Below are positions 6,718-11,673 of a stretch of 11,673 bases of DNA, piece after piece; position 1 is the first letter of the stretch, and each line of letters begins with the position of its first letter. The translations under genes and the position numbers were made by a program. Source of the stretch: an uncultured Desulfobulbaceae bacterium (GTDB taxonomy: Bacteria > Desulfobacterota > Desulfobulbia > Desulfobulbales > BM004). Below the pieces are notes generated by a model. The model did not search any database. It was not told where the DNA came from and saw only the letters and a program-made list of their open reading frames with translations. The stretch lies in contig CAMYJP010000048.1 in assembly GCA_947258675.1 (NCBI GenBank), forward strand, positions 1-11,673. The letters run 5' to 3'.

Positions 6718-7032
6718 TCAATCACTTATTTTTGACTTGATATCAGGCATGGTTTCAGGTTTGCTGGCATCCCAGATACGATTTTCATTACCGGTAGCAG
6801 TAACATTTTCATACACGCCCTTATCTTTACGGACCAGTTTGGTAAAACCAAGATTCTTCAGGTCACTTGTAGTTTTCGGAGTGTTCACAGCAACCAGAGA
6901 AATAAGGCGCTTAATTTCCTGGCCACAGTCGGGACATCGCCGCAGCTTTTCACTATCAATAGATTGATGTATCTCAAATTGTTTGCCCCGACCGCATCCT
7001 TCTTTAATATGCTCATATTCATAAACAGCCAT
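6718..7032 (-). CDS. FmdB-family zinc-ribbon protein
   Basis: 104 residues starting MAVYEYEH. This start was chosen because it begins the conserved domain and has GGAG upstream (about 11 nt); a longer in-frame reading to 7086 adds 18 residues without support. The zinc ribbon covers residues 1-45: H8, C13 (EGCGRG), then C33 and C36 (RRCPDCGQ), followed by the typical KRLISL. Family members usually have two CxxC pairs. Here the first pair appears as His and Cys, so the site may be HC-CC. The C-terminal part (TTSDLKNLGFTKLVRKDKGVYENVTA to KPETMPDIKSKISD) is a conserved extension that I recall from similar proteins in sulfate reducers. The name comes from a proposed regulatory role; the actual function is not established. 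Confidence 0.83.
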   Translation of the reverse strand: MAVYEYEHIKEGCGRGKQFEIHQSIDSEKLRRCPDCGQEIKRLISLVAVNTPKTTSDLKNLGFTKLVRKDKGVYENVTATGNENRIWDASKPETMPDIKSKISD

Positions 7033-7104
7033 AACAGTATTTCTCCGAATTAACGACTTTAGGAATTTTGAATTTGTTTGACACACTAAAGCTTCTATGG
7101 TTAA

Positions 7105-7132
7105 AGTATATGGTTTTGTTGTTACTTGCCAA
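7105..7132 (-). promoter_or_regulatory. Probable sigma-70 promoter for the zinc-ribbon gene
   Basis: On the minus strand TTGGCA (plus-strand 7127-7132) and TATACT (7105-7110) are 16 bp apart. The predicted transcript starts near 7098 and would have a leader of about 65 nt before the ATG at 7032. Both hexamers match five of six consensus positions. Confidence 0.5.
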
Positions 7133-7137
7133 AATGT

Positions 7138-7163
7138 CGATAGTTGGTCTATCGTTGTTTTTT
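7138..7163 (+). terminator. Hairpin followed by T-run
   Basis: CGATAG (7138-7143) and CTATCG (7149-7154) form a perfect 6-bp stem with a 5-nt loop, followed by TTG and six T residues (7158-7163). The shape fits a short intrinsic terminator on the plus strand. No plus-strand gene precedes it, so it may end an antisense or small transcript, or be an operator next to the minus-strand promoter. Confidence 0.4.
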
Positions 7164-7502
7164 ATTACTAAATTTAGCTCAATTATATAGTTAATTCGCA
7201 AAAAATACCGAGATAAATTCTGTTTTCAAGATTTGACCAGTACTTACCCACATATTATTCAGGTCGGTTCCAAACCTGAGTAGTATTTATTATGCCGGGA
7301 GCAAACAAGGGATAACAGTGATTATAATATCAACACTCTACAGAATAAATCAGCAGGGCATACATTGCTAAACTGAATAATCTAATTGGAGCCAACCCAC
7401 TGGAAGGCGGCAGAATCATCTAAACCAGAGATCTTTAATTGAATCTCAAGCTGACCGAAAACCACTTGTTATAACCGGCAATAAACATAATAAGGATATG
7501 CA

Positions 7503-7646
7503 ATGAGTAAAAGAACTTTTCAGCCCAGTAATATTAAGCGCAAACGCACACATGGTTTCCGGAGTCGAATGAAGACTAAGGCAGGACGAGCAATAATTAA
7601 TAACAGGAGGGCCAGGGGGAGAAAACGCTTATCCGTTTCAGGATAA
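7503..7646 (+). CDS. rpmH: Large ribosomal subunit protein bL34
   Basis: 47 residues: [20 protein letters not shown] followed by [20 protein letters not shown] and KRLSVSG. This is the complete, highly basic L34 protein of the 50S subunit; TFQPSN, HGFR(S/A)RM and GRKRL are its invariant landmarks. The ribosome binding site AAGGAT lies about five nucleotides before the ATG. It is the first gene of the plus-strand cluster and is followed 45 nt later by rnpA, the order found in most bacteria. No dnaA or clear origin lies upstream in the window. Confidence 0.98.
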   Translation: MSKRTFQPSNIKRKRTHGFRSRMKTKAGRAIINNRRARGRKRLSVSG

Positions 7647-7691
7647 TTGCTTGTGGAAAAATAACCCGGAACAACGACTTTAAGTTGGATC

Positions 7692-8066
7692 ATGCACCCA
7701 TTTTCACTTCCCAAATCGAATCTTCTCAGAAAACCACGGGAATACAGACGGGTTTATAACAATGGGAAACGCCTGCAGGGGGATAATTTCAGTCTCATTT
7801 TTATCCAAAATGACAAGAGCAGAAACAGACTGGGAATAAGCATCCATGGCCAACTAAAAGGTGCGGTTAAGAGAAACAGGATTAAAAGAGTTATCAAGGA
7901 ATTTTATAGATTAAACAGGACATTTCTGCAACTGAGGAATTCGGAGGGAAACACCCAACCGGCAATGGACATAATTATTACTGTACGGAAAAATTTTAAC
8001 CTCAATTCTCCTGCAGACTTGAATCGCGCTGTTAACGATCTATTTAATGGGAAACAGGGCAATTAG
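7692..8066 (+). CDS. rnpA: Ribonuclease P protein component
   Basis: 124 residues. It is the basic protein subunit that helps the RNase P RNA bind and cleave pre-tRNA 5' leaders. The N-terminal part FSLPKSNLLRKPREYRRVYNNGKR is the family's substrate-contacting region. The RNR motif is at 61-63 within GAVKRNRIKRVIKEFYR. The stretch before it (GISIHGQLK) is less like the common form, which usually has a Ser-Lys/Arg pair there, but the fold pattern is kept. No strong Shine-Dalgarno is seen before the ATG. Cotranscription with rpmH is likely given the 45-nt gap. The stop codon TAG is part of a hairpin arm. Confidence 0.93.
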   Translation: MHPFSLPKSNLLRKPREYRRVYNNGKRLQGDNFSLIFIQNDKSRNRLGISIHGQLKGAVKRNRIKRVIKEFYRLNRTFLQLRNSEGNTQPAMDIIITVRKNFNLNSPADLNRAVNDLFNGKQGN

Positions 8067-8097
8067 AAAATGTACCGGTAGTCTCTTCACATTTTCT
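8065..8097 (+). terminator. Hairpin at the end of rnpA, possible attenuator
   Basis: Perfect 9-bp arms (AGAAAATGT 8065-8073 and ACATTTTCT 8089-8097) with a 15-nt loop begin in the rnpA stop codon and are followed by CTTTT. A second small stem (GATATT/AATATC, 8103-8119) follows. The stem is AU-rich and the T-run short, so it may be a weak terminator, an attenuator or an RNA-processing site within the cluster. Confidence 0.35.
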
Positions 8098-8219
8098 CTT
8101 TTGATATTAAAAGAATATCTGGAAAAAGTATCATGGCCAGACACTGCATACTACAGGACCAACATGCTAATATATCTGTATACGGGACCTGGAGTGGTGG
8201 TTAACTGTCAGTTTTCATA

Positions 8220-8456
8220 GTGAAAAATTTTCTACAAAAATCCGGATATATTTTCTGCCTCTCCTTGATCCGTTTCTACCAACTCTTTATTTCTCCTTTC
8301 TTTCCATCTAGCTGTCGCTATACTCCCAGTTGTTCCCAATATGCAATTGACGCTATCAAATTTCACGGTGTCATGCATGGGATGTTCCTTGCGGTGCGCC
8401 GGGTCTTACGATGCCACCCTTTCAGCAAAGGCGGCTTCGACCCTGCAGATCGATAA
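8220..8456 (+). CDS. yidD: Membrane protein insertion efficiency factor YidD
   Basis: 78 residues, typical YidD size. This small membrane-associated protein supports YidC-dependent insertion of inner-membrane proteins. The landmarks are all present: [27 protein letters not shown] (16-42), with C32 and C38, and [17 protein letters not shown] near the C-terminus. An amphipathic hydrophobic N-terminal segment is visible. The start is GTG, since the in-frame TAA at 8202 leaves no ATG alternative. No good Shine-Dalgarno is seen, the nearest GGAG being about 25 nt upstream. The gap to rnpA is 153 nt, longer than in many genomes where these genes nearly touch; yidC follows after 74 nt. Confidence 0.94.
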   Translation: MKNFLQKSGYIFCLSLIRFYQLFISPFFPSSCRYTPSCSQYAIDAIKFHGVMHGMFLAVRRVLRCHPFSKGGFDPADR

Positions 8457-8530
8457 ACTGCCTTTAAATCTGTATCAATTATTAAATCCAGCAGCCGGTT
8501 ATCATCCGGCACTAAGGGAAAACAGTTACA

Positions 8531-10201
8531 ATGGATACTCAGCGAGCTTTTTTAGCCATAGCGCTCTCATTCATCATTTTAGTAGGCTACCAATACCTCT
8601 TTGTTGGACCGCCTCCGGAGCAGCCGCAACAAACTGAGGATGTCTCCCCCCAAGCAACCGCTCCTCCCACACAACCTCAAAAACCTGTTGCTACAACCTT
8701 ACCCCCACCCAGCGCAAAAACTCCCGCCCCATCTCTTCTGGCGACATCTCCACAACCGACCAGAGAGGGACGAGACATAATGGTTGACTCCAATCTCTAC
8801 AGCGCAATTGTAACTGAGACAGGAGGCGGCATCAAAAGCTTCAAACTCAAAGACTATAATGAAACCACCAGTCCGGACTCAGACCTGGTGGAGCTTATTC
8901 GAACAGAGATTTTCACTGAACTCCCTCTTTACTTCACATGGGGAGTTGGCCCTGAATATGACGAGATACCAGTCTATTCGGCTGATCGGGAAAAAGTGAC
9001 GCCGACTGAAAAAAATCAGCTGGAAACATTGACCCTGCAGGCCCAGCTTGCATCAGGCCTGCATATTACCCGAACAATGATTTTTGATGTTGAAAACTAC
9101 TTATTCAATATGGTGGTTAATGTAAAAAATACTACAGCACAGCCTCTTCAGGGTGCTCCTCATGTAAGCATCACAAACCGTCCATTTGCTGCATCTAGTA
9201 GCGCAAGTAAATTTCTATTTTCAGGCCCTGCCCTCCTGGTAAATAACCAGCTTCAGGAAATCAAACCGGATGATTTAGAAAAAGAACCGACTAAAATTAC
9301 TGGAAAAATTAATTGGGTTGCTTACGAAGGCACTTATTTCATGACCGGTATCCTACCAAAAGAAATGGAAGAATTGACCACAAAACTTTCCGCAGACGGC
9401 GACAAAGTATCAACTGTGATTGCAGGGAAAACCGAGATTCTTCCAGCACAGGGAAGCAAGCAATATCAATATTCACTATATTTCGGACCAAAAAAAATAT
9501 CTGTTCTAAAGGAAGTTGATGCAGGTCTTGACAGAATTGTCAATTTCGGCTGGTTTGACAAACTCGCTAGACCAACCCTTGTATTGCTTAATTTCATTCA
9601 CCAATACAGCAAAAATTACGGTGTGGCAATAATTCTTGTAACTGTGCTTATCAAAATTCTCTTCTGGCCTATTGCTCAGAAAGGCATGAAGTCCATGCGG
9701 AACATGCAGAAGATTCAGCCCAAAATTACTAAATTACGGGAAAAATACAAAAATGATGCGACCCGCATGAATCAGGAAATGATGGGGTTATACAAAACAT
9801 ACAAAATTAACCCCTTAGGCGGATGCCTGCCAATGCTTCTCCAAATCCCTGTCTTCTTTGCTCTTTATAAAGTGCTTCTTCAGGCAATAGAGTTAAGGCA
9901 TGCCCCTTTCATGCTTTGGATAACCGATTTGTCCGCTCCTGACCGGCTTTGGGCAGGACTTAATTTACCCTATCTAGGAGGTATTCCGGTTCTGACCTTA
10001 CTGATGGGGGGTAGCATGTTTTTGCAGCAGAAACTGACACCCTCCCCAGCTGATCCTACCCAGGCAAAAATAATGATGTTTTTGCCGGTGATATTTACCT
10101 TCATGTTTTTAAATTTTGCTTCTGGACTTGTACTTTACTGGTTTGTAAACAACCTCTTATCCATAGGCCAGCAATATGTGATCAACAAAGCAAAGGATTG
10201 A
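8531..10201 (+). CDS. yidC: Membrane protein insertase YidC
   Basis: 556 residues, the long Gram-negative form. It inserts and folds inner-membrane proteins alone or with SecYEG. N-terminal membrane anchor at about 6-24, then a Pro/Gln/Thr-rich linker (27-78), then the large periplasmic beta domain (about 80-335). The conserved insertase core begins at about 350. K375 lies in the first core membrane helix (VTVLIKILFWP) where E. coli has the groove arginine R366. KMQ/IQPKI-type sequence (394-399), the helical hairpin (KLREKYKNDATRMNQEMMGLY) and INPLGGCLPMLLQIPVFF (426-443) follow, then the last helices to 550. The C-terminal tail is very short. A GGGA-type ribosome binding site lies about 12 nt upstream. 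The 113-nt gap to jag holds no gene. Confidence 0.97.
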   Translation: MDTQRAFLAIALSFIILVGYQYLFVGPPPEQPQQTEDVSPQATAPPTQPQKPVATTLPPPSAKTPAPSLLATSPQPTREGRDIMVDSNLYSAIVTETGGGIKSFKLKDYNETTSPDSDLVELIRTEIFTELPLYFTWGVGPEYDEIPVYSADREKVTPTEKNQLETLTLQAQLASGLHITRTMIFDVENYLFNMVVNVKNTTAQPLQGAPHVSITNRPFAASSSASKFLFSGPALLVNNQLQEIKPDDLEKEPTKITGKINWVAYEGTYFMTGILPKEMEELTTKLSADGDKVSTVIAGKTEILPAQGSKQYQYSLYFGPKKISVLKEVDAGLDRIVNFGWFDKLARPTLVLLNFIHQYSKNYGVAIILVTVLIKILFWPIAQKGMKSMRNMQKIQPKITKLREKYKNDATRMNQEMMGLYKTYKINPLGGCLPMLLQIPVFFALYKVLLQAIELRHAPFMLWITDLSAPDRLWAGLNLPYLGGIPVLTLLMGGSMFLQQKLTPSPADPTQAKIMMFLPVIFTFMFLNFASGLVLYWFVNNLLSIGQQYVINKAKD

Positions 10202-10314
10202 TAAACGACAACAATAAACCCAGCCTTGACGCACCGAATATTGAGCAATACGGTCTCCAACATGTTCTGGCTGTTTCTTTCAATAAGTTTTGCAGCAAAT
10301 TTAAGGAATAAACT

Positions 10315-11256
10315 ATGTCATCAAATAAAACTCTTTTCAAAGGAAAAGATGTATCAGAAGCAATTAACAACGCCTGCCAAAGCTTAGGTGTTCCCCAAGA
10401 GCAACTGGATATCGAGGTCTTGAAAACAGGTTCCGCAGGTATTTTCGGGCTTATTCGTCCCAAAGCTTTAATAAAAGTATCGCTGAAAAATGAAGTGGCA
10501 TTGGAAGACAGTCGAAAAACACCAAAATCGCATGGAAAGAGGCCTGGGAAAAAAAAGGGCAAGAGCTCATCCCCGGCACCTTCCTTTAGCCAATCTGGAA
10601 AAACATCTCAACAGAAAGATGAGAGTGCAACTGCCAAATCAACTGACCTAGCAGAAAGTATTCCAGAAATCTCAACAGAAAAGACAAACGGTAAACCTAA
10701 ACCGCAAATCGATGAAAAAATATCCCCCGATGTTCTGAATGCTATCAAAGAAGAAATAAGCAGGATGCTTGATATAATGGGCATGTCATCAGAAGTCAGC
10801 ATTACTCATAGAGAAAACAGTTCGATTGATGCTTATATCTCCGGTAATTATATCGACAGTATCATCGGCCCCGAAGGCAGAACCCTTGACAGCCTGCAGT
10901 ATCTTCTGCGCAAAATATTCAGCAAAAAATATTCGTTTAAAATTGCACTTTCGCTGGATGCTGGAAATTTTCGGGCAAACCGTATGAAAGACTTAAAGTC
11001 TATTAGCATGAAAATGGCATCTGAAGTGAAGAAAACAGGGAAGGCGCGATCTATTCCTTCTCTAAACCCCTCTGAACGGAGAATTGTTCATATGGCACTG
11101 GAAGAGGATAAAAATATACGGAGCAGAAGCGTGGGTGATGGCTTATTCAAAAAAGTACTGATATATCTGCCTGCTAAAGGAAAAAAATCTGGCCCAAGAA
11201 AACGCAAATCCACTAAATCTAACAAATCTAAAGTTGCAGAATCTGTTTCAGAGTAA
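10315..11256 (+). CDS. jag: Jag/KhpB RNA-binding protein (Jag-N, KH and R3H domains)
   Basis: 313 residues with three domains. The Jag-N domain (about 1-57) has LFKGKDVSEAINNA and GSAGIFGLIRPKALIKV. The KH domain (about 137-215) has the IIGPEGRTLDSLQYL loop with GxxG at 185-188. The R3H domain (about 220-286) has R255-x3-H259 (NPSERRIVHMALEED) and the strand KKVLIYLP. A low-complexity linker of about 75 residues, rich in Lys, Ser and Gln, separates Jag-N from KH, and the C-terminus is a Lys/Arg/Ser tail; both may add RNA affinity. Homologues bind many transcripts and affect cell division and envelope growth in Gram-positive bacteria; the role in this lineage is unproven. AAGGAA lies six nucleotides before the ATG. 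It is followed 29 nt later by mnmE. Confidence 0.94.
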   Translation: MSSNKTLFKGKDVSEAINNACQSLGVPQEQLDIEVLKTGSAGIFGLIRPKALIKVSLKNEVALEDSRKTPKSHGKRPGKKKGKSSSPAPSFSQSGKTSQQKDESATAKSTDLAESIPEISTEKTNGKPKPQIDEKISPDVLNAIKEEISRMLDIMGMSSEVSITHRENSSIDAYISGNYIDSIIGPEGRTLDSLQYLLRKIFSKKYSFKIALSLDAGNFRANRMKDLKSISMKMASEVKKTGKARSIPSLNPSERRIVHMALEEDKNIRSRSVGDGLFKKVLIYLPAKGKKSGPRKRKSTKSNKSKVAESVSE

Positions 11257-11285
11257 TCAAACCAGACGCAAAGCGTTAATATTTT

Positions 11286-11673
11286 GTGAATATATCTGAT
11301 CTTAACGAGGCAACAATTGCCGCAATTGCTACACCTCCTGGCCCAGGAGGCATCGGCATCATCCGAATCAGCGGCCGACTCTCCCTGCCGATCTTAAAAC
11401 TTCTGTTTCAACCTCGCAGAAGCAGCACCAGCGATTCTCACCCCAATAAAAATTTAATCAGCCACAAATTATACTACGGCAGAATCATTGATCCTGATAC
11501 CCTTTTGATGATTGACGAGGTGCTGGCAGTTTACATGAAGGCTCCACACACCTATACAAAAGAGGATGTAGTGGAAATTCAATGCCATGGTAGTTATCAG
11601 GTACTGCAGAAAATTCTCGGTCTCATTTTTGCTGCCGGTGCAAGGCCCGCCGCACCAGGTGAATTTACTAAAC
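11286..11673 (+). CDS. mnmE: tRNA uridine-5-carboxymethylaminomethyl(34) synthesis GTPase MnmE, 5' part
   Basis: 129 codons from a GTG to the window edge. The N-terminal tetrahydrofolate-binding domain is clear: ATPPGPGGIGIIRISG (15-30), APHTYTKEDVVEIQCHG (86-102) and ARPAAPGEFTK (119-129). The helical domain, GTPase domain and C-terminal CIGK-type motif lie beyond the window. MnmE uses GTP hydrolysis and works with MnmG on U34 of tRNA. GTG is chosen because the preceding in-frame codons are TGA-limited in the alternative frame and the distance to the conserved core is normal; no strong Shine-Dalgarno precedes it, so translational coupling to jag (29 nt upstream) is possible. A region insert after residue 42 (RRSSTSDSHPNKN) is family-typical variable loop sequence. 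Confidence 0.96.
   Translation, partial: MNISDLNEATIAAIATPPGPGGIGIIRISGRLSLPILKLLFQPRRSSTSDSHPNKNLISHKLYYGRIIDPDTLLMIDEVLAVYMKAPHTYTKEDVVEIQCHGSYQVLQKILGLIFAAGARPAAPGEFTK

Larger units (their letters stand above)
7087..7502. other. Non-coding region between divergent gene blocks
   Basis: 416 bp without a credible gene on either strand, between the minus-strand zinc-ribbon gene and plus-strand rpmH. It should hold the promoters for both. I can support one minus-strand promoter (7105-7132) and a hairpin (7138-7163). I found no convincing -35/-10 pair for rpmH. A near-consensus DnaA box (TTACCCACA, 7244-7252) is present, but no cluster, so it is not called an origin. No tRNA or riboswitch fold was recognised. 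Confidence 0.6.

Noticed and set aside
7087..7502. Replication origin upstream of rpmH
   Set aside because: No dnaA gene, no cluster of DnaA boxes and no obvious AT-rich 13-mer set; only one near-match box lies in the region.
8341..8637. 98-codon plus-strand frame overlapping yidD and yidC
   Set aside because: It lies out of frame over two confidently identified genes and has no ribosome binding site or domain.

Overview
The window looks like a chromosomal segment from an anaerobic Desulfobacterota-type bacterium (formerly Deltaproteobacteria). This is inferred from the style of the proteins (YidC, RpmH, an FmdB-type zinc-ribbon protein) and the AT-leaning, moderate base composition; the species cannot be named from sequence alone. 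Most of the window is housekeeping.

Left part (1-2290) is accessory. It holds the 3' part of a MazF/PemK-type toxin gene (+). Next is a coiled-coil protein gene (-) that is split by an apparent frameshift near 870-920. Then come a 58-residue Phd/YefM-type antitoxin (-) with no toxin beside it, and a single-domain PilZ protein (+) with both c-di-GMP-binding motifs.

Middle part (2303-7032) is all on the minus strand: lgt (lipoprotein diacylglyceryl transferase), mnmG (tRNA U34 modification), a class I SAM-dependent methyltransferase and an FmdB-family zinc-ribbon protein. A tandem array of the heptamer CGGTTTA (about five copies) lies roughly 11 nt upstream of the start codon of both lgt and mnmG, and neither start has a visible Shine-Dalgarno sequence. 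Between lgt and mnmG lies a ~350-bp stretch rich in perfect and near-perfect hairpins that looks like a dispersed intergenic repeat.

Right part (7503-11673) is the classic plus-strand cluster rpmH-rnpA-yidD-yidC-jag-mnmE, with mnmE cut by the window edge. These genes link ribosome protein L34, RNase P, membrane-protein insertion (YidC/YidD), an RNA-binding KH/R3H protein and tRNA wobble-uridine modification. MnmE works as a complex with MnmG, whose gene is about 5.8 kb away on the other strand. A 416-bp non-coding region (7087-7502) separates the two divergent halves.

I see no convincing new multi-gene system. The observations most worth following are the matched heptamer arrays in front of two housekeeping genes, the hairpin-rich intergenic element, the orphan truncated antitoxin with an operator-like palindrome, and the frameshifted coiled-coil gene.
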